From Roseiarcus sp963696665 (GTDB lineage Bacteria > Pseudomonadota > Alphaproteobacteria > Rhizobiales > Beijerinckiaceae), in NCBI GenBank assembly GCA_963696665.1, contig CAVOLE010000008.1:372001-436000 (forward strand): a stretch of 64,000 bases of DNA, given 5' to 3'. The notes below the pieces were generated by a model that did not search any database, was not told the DNA's origin, and saw only the letters and a list, made by a program, of their open reading frames with translations. Of this stretch, positions 28,684 to 37,634 are shown one piece after another. The number at the start of each line of letters is the position of its first letter. Position 1 is the first letter of the stretch. Both the position numbers and the translations under genes were made by a program.

Positions 28684-31074
28684 CTAAGTCAGTCGCGTCG
28701 TACGGAGTCTCAGCGCATTGCCGACCACGCTCACCGACGAGAGCGCCATCGCCGCCGCGCCCACCACCGGCGACAGCGTGAGGCCGAAAGCAGGATAGAG
28801 GACGCCGGCGGCGATCGGCACGCCGGCGGCGTTGTAGATGAAGGCGAAGATGAGGTTCTGCCGGATATTTCGCATCGTCGCTTGCGACAGGCGACGCGCC
28901 GCGACAATGGCGCCGAGATCCCCGCCAAGCAGCGTGACGCCTGCGGATTCGATCGCGACATCGGTTCCCGTGCCCATCGCAATCCCGACATCGGCGGCGG
29001 CGAGCGCCGGGGCGTCATTGACGCCATCGCCGGCCATTGCGACGATCCGCCCTTCCTTCCGCAAACGTTCAATGACCTTGCCCTTGTCCTCAGGCAGGAC
29101 TTCCGCCTCGATCTCGCCAACGCCAAGCTTGCGCCCGACAGCCTCCGCCGTCGCGCGATTGTCGCCGGTGAGCATCACGACCCGGACGCCCTCCGCCTTG
29201 AGCGTGCGGACAGCATCGGGCGTCGTCGCCTTGATCGGATCGGCGACAGCGATCACGCCGCCCGCCTTGCCGTCGAGCCCGGCGAAGATTGCGGTCGCGC
29301 CGTCGCGGCGCAATTCGTCCGCCGCCGCTTCGAGCGAGCTGGCGTCAATCCCCGCAGCCTGCATCAGGGCGCGATTGCCAAGCGCGACTTTGCGCCCATC
29401 GATGGCTCCGGTCACCCCTTTGCCCGAGACGCTCTCGAAGCCCTCGACCTTGGCGAGAGCGATGTTGCGATCAGCCGCCGCGCGAACGATCGCAGCGCCA
29501 AGGGGATGCTCGCTCTCGCGCTCGAGGCTGGCCGCGAACCTGAGCAGCGCTTCCTCGTCAACCCCAGGCGCAGGCTTGAGCGCCACAACGGTCGGCTTGC
29601 CCACGGTCAGAGTGCCGGTCTTGTCGACGACCACAGTGTCGACCTTTTCGAGCCGCTCGAGCGCTTCGGCATTCTTGATCAAGACGCCCGCCTGGGCGCC
29701 CCGCCCCACGCCGACCATGATCGACATCGGCGTGGCCAAGCCCAGCGCGCACGGGCAGGCAATGATCAGCACCGAGACCGCCGCGACCAGGCCATAGGCC
29801 ATGCGCGGCTCAGGGCCCCAGATCGCCCAGGCGATGAAGGCGGCGACGGCGGCGGCGATGACCAGCGGCACGAACCAGCCGGATACCTGATCGGCCAAGC
29901 GCTGAATCGGCGCGCGGCTGCGCTGCGCTTGCGCGACCATTTGCACGATCTGCGCCAGCACCGTGTCGCGGCCAATTTTTTCGGCGCGCATCACGAAGGC
30001 GCCGCTCTGGTTCATCGTCCCGCCGATCACCTTGTCGCCTGCGCTCTTGCCGACCGGCATCGATTCTCCGGTCAGCATCGATTCGTCCACGGCGCTACGC
30101 CCCTCGACCACTTGGCCGTCCACTGGAACTTTCTCGCCCGGCCGCACCCGCAGCCGATCGCCGATTTTGACCTTATCGAGCGCGACTTCCTCATCCGCGC
30201 CGTCCGCGCGGGCGAGGCGCGCGGTCTTGGGCGCAAGATCGATGAGCGCGCGGATCGCGCCGCCGGTCTGCTCGCGCGCCCTCAGTTCGAGCACCTGCCC
30301 CAACAGGACGAGGGCCGTGATGACCGCCGCCGCTTCGAAATAGACGGCGACCGCGCCGTGCTCGCCCTGGAACGCCGATGGAAACAGCCCGGGCGCGACG
30401 GTGGCGACGACGCTATATGTCCACGCGACGCCGACCCCCATGGCGATCAGCGTGAACATGTTGAGGCTACGGTTCTTGAGCGACGCCCAGCCGCGTTCGA
30501 AGAACGGCCAGCCCGCCCACAGCGCGACCGGCGTCGCCAGCGCGAGCTGAATCCAGTTAGACACTCCTTCGGGAATGAATCGATGCAGGCCAGCGAGATG
30601 CCCGCCCATTTCGAGCGCGAAAACGGGAATGGAGAGAGCGAGCGCGACCCAGAAGCGCCGGGTCATGTCGACAAGCTCCTCGCTCGGGCCGGTCGCCTCC
30701 GTAGGCGTTTCCGGCTCCAAAGCCATGCCGCAGATCGGACAGCTCCCTGGATGGTCCTGCCGGATCTGCGGGTGCATGGGACAGGTGTAAATCGCGCCCG
30801 AAAGGGCAGGTTTCGACGGGGCCGACGCGCTGACGCCGTGAGCGTGGTCATGCGCGGCGCCCGCCGGGGCGCGAGCCGGCTCCGCCAGGAACCGGGCGGG
30901 GTCGGTGACGAATTTTCCTCGGCAGCCGGCGGAGCAGAAATAATAGGTCGCGCCCTCGTGCTCGGCCTTGTGCTTGGCCGTTGCCGGATCGACGGACATG
31001 CCGCAGACGGGGTCCTTCGCGATCGCTGTTCCGCCGTTGGCGGACGTCATCGGCAAATGGTGCTTGTGTTCCAT
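28684..31074 (-). CDS. copA: Copper-translocating P1B-type ATPase with YHS domain
   Basis: Cu(I) exporter of the inner membrane, 796 aa from the ATG at 31074. Instead of the usual CxxC MBD, the N-terminus carries a YHS-type domain (DPVCGMSVDPATAKHKAEHE, YYFCSAGCRGKF) and a heavy-metal-binding motif (YTCPMHPQIRQDHPGSCPIC). The core has TGES, CPC (IACPCALGLATP), DKTGT, SEHPLG and GDGVNDAP motifs. An upstream in-frame start (31170) would run through the promoter and is rejected. It faces the cueR gene across a MerR-type promoter. Confidence 0.95.
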   Translation of the reverse strand: MEHKHHLPMTSANGGTAIAKDPVCGMSVDPATAKHKAEHEGATYYFCSAGCRGKFVTDPARFLAEPARAPAGAAHDHAHGVSASAPSKPALSGAIYTCPMHPQIRQDHPGSCPICGMALEPETPTEATGPSEELVDMTRRFWVALALSIPVFALEMGGHLAGLHRFIPEGVSNWIQLALATPVALWAGWPFFERGWASLKNRSLNMFTLIAMGVGVAWTYSVVATVAPGLFPSAFQGEHGAVAVYFEAAAVITALVLLGQVLELRAREQTGGAIRALIDLAPKTARLARADGADEEVALDKVKIGDRLRVRPGEKVPVDGQVVEGRSAVDESMLTGESMPVGKSAGDKVIGGTMNQSGAFVMRAEKIGRDTVLAQIVQMVAQAQRSRAPIQRLADQVSGWFVPLVIAAAVAAFIAWAIWGPEPRMAYGLVAAVSVLIIACPCALGLATPMSIMVGVGRGAQAGVLIKNAEALERLEKVDTVVVDKTGTLTVGKPTVVALKPAPGVDEEALLRFAASLERESEHPLGAAIVRAAADRNIALAKVEGFESVSGKGVTGAIDGRKVALGNRALMQAAGIDASSLEAAADELRRDGATAIFAGLDGKAGGVIAVADPIKATTPDAVRTLKAEGVRVVMLTGDNRATAEAVGRKLGVGEIEAEVLPEDKGKVIERLRKEGRIVAMAGDGVNDAPALAAADVGIAMGTGTDVAIESAGVTLLGGDLGAIVAARRLSQATMRNIRQNLIFAFIYNAAGVPIAAGVLYPAFGLTLSPVVGAAAMALSSVSVVGNALRLRTTRLT

Positions 31075-31082
31075 GGAGTGAG

Positions 31083-31113
31083 GGCATAAACCTTCCCACC
31101 ATAGGAAGGTCAA
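31083..31113 (-). promoter_or_regulatory. CueR-type copA promoter with 19-bp spacer
   Basis: On the minus strand TTGACC (31108-31113) and TATGCC (31083-31088) are 19 bp apart, the overlong spacing that MerR-family activators correct by twisting DNA. Between them lies the inverted repeat ACCTTCC/GGAAGGT with a 7-bp centre, close to the known CueR box of E. coli copA. The start codon of cueR is 14 bp away on the other strand. Confidence 0.88.
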
Positions 31114-31126
31114 GCGGATTCTCGAC

Positions 31127-31513
31127 ATGAATATCGGCGCTGCGGCGGCGGCGAGCGGCGTCACCGCCAAGATGATCCGCCATTACGAGGCTATTGGTCT
31201 ATTGCGCCCCGCAGAGCGCCGCTCGAACGCCTATCGAGACTACGGCGAGCGTGACCTCCACGAATTGAGATTCATCAAACGAGCCCGTCGGCTCGGCTTT
31301 TCGATTGCGGAAATCGGCGAATTGCTGGCCCTGTGGCGCGACCGCGGCCGCCCGAGCCGCGAGGTCAAGCGCATCGCCGAAGCGCATATCGGCGATCTCC
31401 AAGCGCGCGTGGCGGAAATGCAGGCGATGGCGAATACGCTTCGCGAGCTGGTCGCCGCCTGCCATGGCGACGACCGCCCGGACTGCCCGATCCTCGATGA
31501 TCTTGCTGGCTGA
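31127..31513 (+). CDS. cueR: Copper-responsive MerR-family regulator CueR
   Basis: 128 aa. The N-terminal helix-turn-helix (MNIGAAAAASGVTAKMIRHYEAIGLL) and dimerisation helix are standard. The C-terminus has CHGDDRPDCPI, matching the two-cysteine Cu(I) loop of CueR (Cys-x7-Cys). It is divergent from copA and should activate it through the 19-bp-spacer promoter between them. Confidence 0.93.
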   Translation: MNIGAAAAASGVTAKMIRHYEAIGLLRPAERRSNAYRDYGERDLHELRFIKRARRLGFSIAEIGELLALWRDRGRPSREVKRIAEAHIGDLQARVAEMQAMANTLRELVAACHGDDRPDCPILDDLAG

Positions 31514-31596
31514 TGACGCCGCGACATTGGCCGCCTGCGCAATTCCGATCAAGCGGCCCTTGTCATTTTATGCAGGGATCTTCCGGTGAGGAGTTC

Positions 31597-32418
31597 ATGC
31601 GACCGATCGACAGGACGGTTTGGTACGTCGAAAGCCACCTGAACAAGGCCGTGTCGCTCGACGATACCGCCAGGATCGCGGGTCTTTCGAAATTCGCGTT
31701 GGCGCGCGCCTTTCTCGCCGCAACTGGGCATACGGTGCTCGCCTACGCGCGGGCGCGGCGCCTGAGCGAGGCGGCCAAATCGCTGCAAAAAGGCGCGCCG
31801 TGCATTCTCGACGTCGCCCTGTCGGTCGGTTACGCGTCGCACGAAGCCTTCTCGCGCGCCTTTCGCGGCCACTTCGGGCTCACGCCTGTCGAGGCGCGCC
31901 ATGGGCGTCGTCCCCTTTCGCTAACGGAGGCCATCGACATGAGCAGGGATCCCACACGCCCCGCGCTTTCCCCACGCTTCGAAGACCGCAAAGCCTTCAA
32001 GGTCGTTGGATTCAATCGCCGCTTCTCGATGCAGAACACGGCGGGAATTCCAGCCTTATGGCAAAGCTTCGGCCAGCATATCGGAGCCATTCCTGGCGAG
32101 GTTCCGGGCGCGGCGTACGGCGTCTGCTACAACCAAGACGGCGGCTCATTCGACTATCTCTGCGGCGTTGAGGTGCGGTCAGTCGATGCGCCTCAAGAGT
32201 TTGTCGCGCTCGAAATCCCGTCCAACCGCTACGCGATCTTTCATCATGACGGTCACGTCACCGACATCCACGCGATCATGAGGGCGATCTTTTCGGACTG
32301 GTTGCCGGCGTCTGGCCGCCAACCCGCCGAGGCGCCGCTTTTCGAGCGCTATGGACCCGAGTTCGATCCGCGAACAGGCGTAGGCGGTTTTGATGTGTGC
32401 GTTCCATTGAAGGTTTGA
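31597..32418 (+). CDS. AraC-family regulator with GyrI-like effector domain
   Basis: 273 aa from the ATG at 31597, which has GAGGAG six nucleotides upstream. Residues 1-110 form a double helix-turn-helix (VSLDDTARIAGLSKFALARAF, ILDVALSVGYASHEAFSRAFRGHFGLTP). The rest is a GyrI/AraC effector-binding domain (FKVVGFNRRFSMQNTAGIPALW, FVALEIPSNRYAIFHHDGHV). This is the Rob/SoxS-like layout with the ligand domain at the C-terminus. Targets are unknown. Confidence 0.9.
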   Translation: MRPIDRTVWYVESHLNKAVSLDDTARIAGLSKFALARAFLAATGHTVLAYARARRLSEAAKSLQKGAPCILDVALSVGYASHEAFSRAFRGHFGLTPVEARHGRRPLSLTEAIDMSRDPTRPALSPRFEDRKAFKVVGFNRRFSMQNTAGIPALWQSFGQHIGAIPGEVPGAAYGVCYNQDGGSFDYLCGVEVRSVDAPQEFVALEIPSNRYAIFHHDGHVTDIHAIMRAIFSDWLPASGRQPAEAPLFERYGPEFDPRTGVGGFDVCVPLKV

Positions 32419-32499
32419 GAAAGGCCGCGGGGGTGCGCTAAGCTAGGCGACAGGCGACGGGCTCCTTTGGCTTCCGCGCCGCTGGAGCCCGCAACGGTC

Positions 32500-33696
32500 T
32501 TAGGCCGCCGCTTTTGTCCTCGTGCTATACACGGCGCTCTCGAAATCAATGTATCCGCCGACTGAAGCCGGATCCGCAAAGGGGAAGATCTGAGTAGCCC
32601 AGAAGCCGCCGATCCCATTCTTGCGATCAATCCAGAAGTAGAGATTGGCGAGCCCGGCCCAGGCGAGCGAGCCGGCCGGCCGGCCCGTTGGAGCCTCGTG
32701 GTCGTTGATCATGAACGTGAGCGCCCAGGACTTGGGCATTCCGGGGAAGAATTCGGCGTAGTTGGAAAGGCTCGGGATGACGCCGGGCAGTCCCTTGATT
32801 TTCATGTCGCCCGGGAGACCGTTCTTGGTCGCCATCTCGACCGTCTCCTTCTTGAGGACGCGTCCGCCCGGTCCCTGGCCGTCGTTCAACCACATCCGGA
32901 TGAACTTCACGTAGTCGAGGACTGTCGAGTAAAGCCCGTGGCCACCCATGTGCACCTCGGGGTCAGGCGGCAGCGTAAAGTCGGGGAGCGGCGTCAACTT
33001 TCCCGTCTCGTCGCGCTGATGCATGGTCACCATGCGCTTGCGCATCGACTCATTCATCGAAAACGCGGTGTCCTCCATGCCGAGCGGCTTGAAGATCCGC
33101 TCCTTCATCACTTCGCCAAGCCGCTTCCCTGCTACGCCTTCGACGACCTGGCCGGCCCAATCCATGTTCGAGCCGTACTCCCATTGCTCACCGGGATCGA
33201 ACAGCAGCGGGGTCCGAATCGAAGCGTGCGATGCGGTGATGACGCTCGGCTGCTTGTGGTCCTGAGCAAGCCGGTTGTAGGTCTCATTGAAGAAGTCGTA
33301 GCCAAAGCCCGCGGTATGAGTGAGGAGCATCCGCGTGGTCACGTCGCGTTTTGGCGCGCGAAGCTTCGGCTTTCCGGCGTCATCGAAGCCGTCGAGGACT
33401 TCGAGCTTGCCGATCTCCGGAGCGTAGGTTTTTGCTGGAGCGTCGAGGTTGAGCTTGCCGTCTTCCACCAACTGAAGGCACGCTGTGCCGGTAATCGCCT
33501 TGGTGGTTGAGAAGATGGCGAAGACGCTGTCGGTCGTCATCGGCGTATTGGCGCCGGCCTGGCGCACGCCCATCGCGCCCTCGTAGACGTTGGCGTTGCG
33601 GTCCGTTGCGACCGCAACGACGCCCGGCACGCCGGGAGTGGAGTTCACGGCCTTGCTGAGTACGGCGTCGGCTGCTGCTTTCACTGACTGAACCAT
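32500..33696 (-). CDS. Serine hydrolase, class C beta-lactamase/family VIII esterase fold
   Basis: 398 aa from the ATG at 33696, preceded by GGGAGGAAGGC. The catalytic Ser-x-x-Lys is STTK in FAIFSTTKAITG; the Tyr-x-Asn equivalent is YGSN. The C-terminal region has GGFWATQIFPFAD. Such proteins are usually esterases; beta-lactamase activity cannot be inferred. No signal peptide is seen, which argues against a periplasmic beta-lactamase. A longer frame to 33951 runs antisense through the next gene's start and is rejected. Confidence 0.88.
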   Translation of the reverse strand: MVQSVKAAADAVLSKAVNSTPGVPGVVAVATDRNANVYEGAMGVRQAGANTPMTTDSVFAIFSTTKAITGTACLQLVEDGKLNLDAPAKTYAPEIGKLEVLDGFDDAGKPKLRAPKRDVTTRMLLTHTAGFGYDFFNETYNRLAQDHKQPSVITASHASIRTPLLFDPGEQWEYGSNMDWAGQVVEGVAGKRLGEVMKERIFKPLGMEDTAFSMNESMRKRMVTMHQRDETGKLTPLPDFTLPPDPEVHMGGHGLYSTVLDYVKFIRMWLNDGQGPGGRVLKKETVEMATKNGLPGDMKIKGLPGVIPSLSNYAEFFPGMPKSWALTFMINDHEAPTGRPAGSLAWAGLANLYFWIDRKNGIGGFWATQIFPFADPASVGGYIDFESAVYSTRTKAAA

Positions 33697-33853
33697 GCCT
33701 TCCTCCCGTATTTGGCCGTACGGTTTCACCGTCGGCTCTGCGCAGCATATTACGTGGATCTGTCGACTTCGTGGCGCGCGGGATTGCGCCGGCGGGGACC
33801 GGCGACCGCAGAAACCCCTTGTCCGAGCGGACGCGCTGGTCCATGAGGCCGAC

Positions 33854-35056
33854 ATGAACGTTAGCTCGCCCGCTCGCGTCGCCAATTGGCCCAATCTCAT
33901 CCGTCCCGCGATGCGCGACGTCGCGACGAGCGGCATTGTCGAAGTGTTCAACTACGGCCGCGGCCGGCAGGGGCTCATTCCCTTGTGGGTGGGGGAAGGC
34001 GACCTGCCCACGCCGCCGTTCATCTGCGAAGCGGCCAAGACCTCTCTCGACCGCGGCGAAACTTTCTACACCTGGCAAAACGGGGTCCCGGAGCTGCGCG
34101 ACGCGATCGCCCTCTACATGGGCCAGGTCTATGGCGCGGCCCCAGGCGGCGGCCCTTTCTCTCCGGAGAATTTCTTCGTCACTATTGGCGGCATGCACGC
34201 GATCGAGATCGCGACGCGACTCATCGTCGGGCCCGGCGACGAGGCGCTGATCCCCACGCCAGCCTGGCCCAATTTCGTCGGCGCCCTGGAAATTTCCGGG
34301 GCGCGCGCTGTTCCCGTGCGCCTCGACAAAGGAACCCGCTGGAGCCTTGATCCCGCGAAGCTCGAGAAGGCGGTGACGCCCTTAACCCGCCTCATCTTTT
34401 TCAACACCCCCGCCAACCCGACCGGCTTCATCGCGACGCGCGAGGAGATTATCGAGACGCTGGCGATTGCGCGCCGGCATGGGCTTTGGATCATCGCCGA
34501 CGAGATTTACGGGCGCCTCACCTACGACGGCGTCCGCGCGCCCTCCTTCCACGACGTCATGGCGCCCGACGACAAGATCCTGTTCGTCCAGACTTTGTCG
34601 AAGAACTGGGCGATGACCGGTTTCCGCGTCGGCTGGCTCGAGGCCCCGCGGGAGCTCGCCGAGGTGATCGAGAACCTTGTGCAATACACGACGTCGGGCG
34701 TGCCCGTGTTCAATCAGCGCGCGGCGACTGCGGCGCTCGAACAGGGCGAAGCGTTTCTCGCCTGGCAAATCGAGCGCTGCCGCCGCTCGCGCAACATCTT
34801 ATGCGAAGGACTGGCCAAGACCGGACGCGTTCGCTTCTTCAAGCCCGAGGCCGCGTTTTATCTGTTCTTCTCGATCGATGGCTTTTCCGATTCCCGCGCG
34901 CTCGCGCTCAGGCTCATCGACGAAGCCGGAATCGGCGCCGCGCCGGGCGGCGCCTTCGGCCCTGGCGGCGAAGGCCATCTGCGCATTTGCTTCGCCCGCG
35001 ATCCCGAGCAGATCGCCGAAGCGACGCGGCGCATGGCGCGGTGGCTCGCAGCCTGA
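33854..35056 (+). CDS. PLP-dependent class I/II aminotransferase
   Basis: 400 aa. The PLP lysine lies in SKNWAMTGFRVGWLE; the cofactor-phosphate region NPTGFIATREEI and the arginine near the C-terminus (HLRICFARDPEQ) match aspartate-type aminotransferases. The ATG at 33854 is chosen over the frame opening at 33695. The 3' end is partly duplicated 34 bp downstream. Substrate not predictable. Confidence 0.92.
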   Translation: MNVSSPARVANWPNLIRPAMRDVATSGIVEVFNYGRGRQGLIPLWVGEGDLPTPPFICEAAKTSLDRGETFYTWQNGVPELRDAIALYMGQVYGAAPGGGPFSPENFFVTIGGMHAIEIATRLIVGPGDEALIPTPAWPNFVGALEISGARAVPVRLDKGTRWSLDPAKLEKAVTPLTRLIFFNTPANPTGFIATREEIIETLAIARRHGLWIIADEIYGRLTYDGVRAPSFHDVMAPDDKILFVQTLSKNWAMTGFRVGWLEAPRELAEVIENLVQYTTSGVPVFNQRAATAALEQGEAFLAWQIERCRRSRNILCEGLAKTGRVRFFKPEAAFYLFFSIDGFSDSRALALRLIDEAGIGAAPGGAFGPGGEGHLRICFARDPEQIAEATRRMARWLAA

Positions 35057-35090
35057 GGGCCGGCCGCTGCTACTCAACACGCGCCGGCCC

Positions 35091-35148
35091 GCCCGCGATC
35101 CCGATGAGATCGCCGAAGCGACGCGCCGCATGCGGCTCGCGGCCTGAG
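35091..35148 (+). repeat. Duplicated and diverged 3' tail of the aminotransferase gene
   Basis: Bases 34994-35057 (the last codons of the aminotransferase, including its TGA) recur at 35091-35148 with a few substitutions and a 6-nt deletion. The copy would encode ARDPDEIAEATRRMRLAA and a stop, against RDPEQIAEATRRMARWLAA in the gene. It is either a short tandem duplication or the stump of a second aminotransferase gene. Confidence 0.85.
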
Positions 35149-35156
35149 TGTCAAGA

Positions 35157-36494
35157 CTACCCGCCGCGCGCCGGCAAAGGCGCGCCGCCCTGTTGCGCGA
35201 CGGCGTCGATATCGGCGGCGGTGATCGGCTGATCGACGATGAAGAAGTACGAGGCCGCTGAAGCGAGCCCGATCACCGCGCCCACGACCATCGCCGGAAT
35301 GAACGAGCCGGTGTGCTGCACGATGAGCCCGGTGACCGTGGGGGCGAGCGCCCCGCCGAGATAGCCGCCGAAGTTCTGCATGGCGCCGATCGACGCGGTG
35401 CAGTTTGTCGGCGCGGCGACCGAGCTTAGCGCCCAGGCGCAGGTGCTGGTGACGTAAAGGAGAAAGAGCGAGGCCGAAATGAACGCGATCGCCAGCGCGT
35501 TGCTGGCGACGAAGGCGGCGGCGACGGTGCAGGCCGCGGTGCCGCACAAAGCGATGGTCGCCGGATACCTTCGGCTGTTCACGGGCGAGAGGCCGCGTCG
35601 CACCAGAATGTCGGCGAGATAGCCGCCAAAGAGCCCGCCTACGACCCCCCAGACGAAGGGGATGGCGGCAGCAAAGCCCGTAAACTTGACGCTCATATGC
35701 CGCTCGAGCTCCAGATAGCCCGGCAGCCAGGCGGTATAGATCCACGTCAGATAGATGCAGCCGAAATAGCCGAGGATCATGCCCCAGGTGGTGCGGAAGC
35801 GGAACAATTGCCTCCACTCCCTCAGCGTCACGACAGTCCGCTCGCCGGGCGGATCGCCATGGGTGCGGTAGGCGTTCTCTTCCGCGGTCAGGTCGACGTC
35901 GCTCGGATTGCGGTAGAAGACGTACCAGACCGCCGCCATCGCGAGACCGGCGATTCCCATGATCATGAACATGATCCGCCAGCCGAAGCTCAGCATCAGG
36001 AAGGTGAGGAGCGGCACGGCGATCGCGGTGCCCAGCGACGAGGCGCAATTGAAGATCCCAGTCGCGAGGCCGCGGTCACGCGGATGGAACCAGTCCCGGA
36101 CCACGCGAGCGCCGGTCGGGAATTGCGGAGCCTCGCCGACGCCCAGCAGCAGGCGAGCGGCGAAGAACTGGCCAAAGCTCTGCACAATGCCGCCGAGGAA
36201 CTGGGCGAACGACCAAAGAGCGAGGCCGAAAGTCAACAGCCGGCGCGGCCAGAGCTTGTCGACCATTGCGCCCGTCGGCAATTGCGAAAACGCGTAAGCC
36301 CAGAGGAAGGCGGACAAGAGGTAGCCCATATCCGCGATCGACAAATGCAGATCGTCGCGAATGAGCAGATTGGCGACCGCCAGGGTGGCGCGGTCCACAT
36401 AATTGATCGCGCCGGCAGCGACCAGCATGGCGAGCGCAATCCGCTGGATCGACTTGACCCGCGGCGTCGCCGTCGTCACCTTCGATATCGCCAT
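35157..36494 (-). CDS. MFS transporter, anion:cation symporter (ACS) family
   Basis: 445 aa, 12 TM. The N-terminal segment INYVDRATLAVANLLIRDDLHLS and the following FLWAYAFSQLPTGAMVDK match ACS carriers, which import organic anions such as hexuronates, glucarate or aromatic acids. VGEAPQFPTGARVVRDWF is also typical. The specific substrate is not readable. It is convergent with the aminotransferase gene. Confidence 0.9.
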   Translation of the reverse strand: MAISKVTTATPRVKSIQRIALAMLVAAGAINYVDRATLAVANLLIRDDLHLSIADMGYLLSAFLWAYAFSQLPTGAMVDKLWPRRLLTFGLALWSFAQFLGGIVQSFGQFFAARLLLGVGEAPQFPTGARVVRDWFHPRDRGLATGIFNCASSLGTAIAVPLLTFLMLSFGWRIMFMIMGIAGLAMAAVWYVFYRNPSDVDLTAEENAYRTHGDPPGERTVVTLREWRQLFRFRTTWGMILGYFGCIYLTWIYTAWLPGYLELERHMSVKFTGFAAAIPFVWGVVGGLFGGYLADILVRRGLSPVNSRRYPATIALCGTAACTVAAAFVASNALAIAFISASLFLLYVTSTCAWALSSVAAPTNCTASIGAMQNFGGYLGGALAPTVTGLIVQHTGSFIPAMVVGAVIGLASAASYFFIVDQPITAADIDAVAQQGGAPLPARGG

Positions 36495-36729
36495 TTCCTC
36501 ACCCAGAATTGTCCTATTGGCTCGTTCGCTCCGACTAAGAGCACGAAATCGGCGCCGCGGTCGATGCTCCCGGCAAATTCCCCCTCATTTTCGGCGCGGA
36601 CTTGGCTTCACGTTCGCGTCAGACTGGACGATGCTCGGGCGTCAACACGATGCTGCTTTGGCGAATAACCCTCTGGCGCCGCAGCAAACTCGCCGTTAAA
36701 TGCTAGCGACCCAAAGTCGGAAGGTGTTC

Positions 36730-37621
36730 ATGGTTGCTCGCCCGCGCCGAAGCGTACTCTACATGCCCGGCTCCAACGCCAAGGCTTTGGCGAAGGCCAA
36801 GACGCTGCCCGCCGACGCGCTCATCCTCGATCTCGAGGAACTCGGTCGCGCCCGACCAGAAAATCATCGCCCGCGAACTGGTCGCCGAGGCCGTGCGAGC
36901 CCGGGCCTTCGGCGGGCGTGAGGTCGTCATTCGCGTGAACGGTCCCCACACGCCGTGGGGAGAGGACGATCTCGTGGCCGCCTCGGGCGCTGTGCCGGAC
37001 GCCATTCTCTTGCCCAAGGTCGATGGCCCAGGCGCCGTCATGGCCGCAGCCCGAATTCTGCGGGAAGCCGACGCCCCCGACGCGACTCGCATCTGGGCGA
37101 TGATGGAGACGCCGAACGCAATTTTGAACGCGGGCTCGATCGCTTCCGTCGCCGCCGACCCGAATTCGCGGCTCTCGGTCATGGTGATGGGCCTCAACGA
37201 CCTCGCCAAGGAAACACGGGCGAGACTCACCCCCGGCCGCCCCGCCATGACCGCATGGCTCTCGACCTGCGTCGTCGCTGCGCGCGCCCACGGCGTGGAC
37301 ATCATCGACGGGGTCTACAACGACATCAAGGATCTCGACGGCTTCCGCCTCGAATGTTTGCAGGGCCGCGACATGGGACTCGACGGCAAGACCCTGATCC
37401 ATCCCACCCAGATCGACATCTGCAACGAGATCTTCGCGCCCACTTCCGCGGAGGTCGAAAGCGCCGCCGCCGTCATCGAGGCGTTTGCGCTGCCGGAGAA
37501 CGCCGGCAAGGGGGTGGTCCAGCTCAACGGCCGTATGGTGGAGCTGTTGCACGCCGACATGGCGCGCCGGACGCTGGCGATCGCCGACGCCATCGCGGAG
37601 CGGAGCCTGGCCGCCGAGTGA
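36730..37621 (+). pseudogene. HpcH/HpaI-type CoA-ester lyase, frameshifted near its 5' end
   Basis: CitE-like CoA-ester lyase (malyl/citramalyl-CoA lyase relatives). The start at 36730 (MVARPRRSVLYMPGSNAKAL) has GGAAGG at good spacing. The frame runs to LILDLEE near 36839 and then goes out of frame. The +1 frame resumes exactly with SVAPDQKIIARELV and continues to the stop at 37621. One extra A at 36839-36840 (GAGGAACTCGG versus the expected GAGGACTCGG) explains it. The rest looks intact (IWAMMETPNAIL, KTLIHPTQIDICNEIFAP). It could be a real mutation or a sequence error. Confidence 0.8.
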
Positions 37622-37634
37622 AGGGGCGCAATAC

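Noticed and set aside
28882..31089. 735-codon frame antisense to the copper ATPase
   Set aside because: Lies fully opposite a gene with all P-type ATPase motifs; no independent signal.
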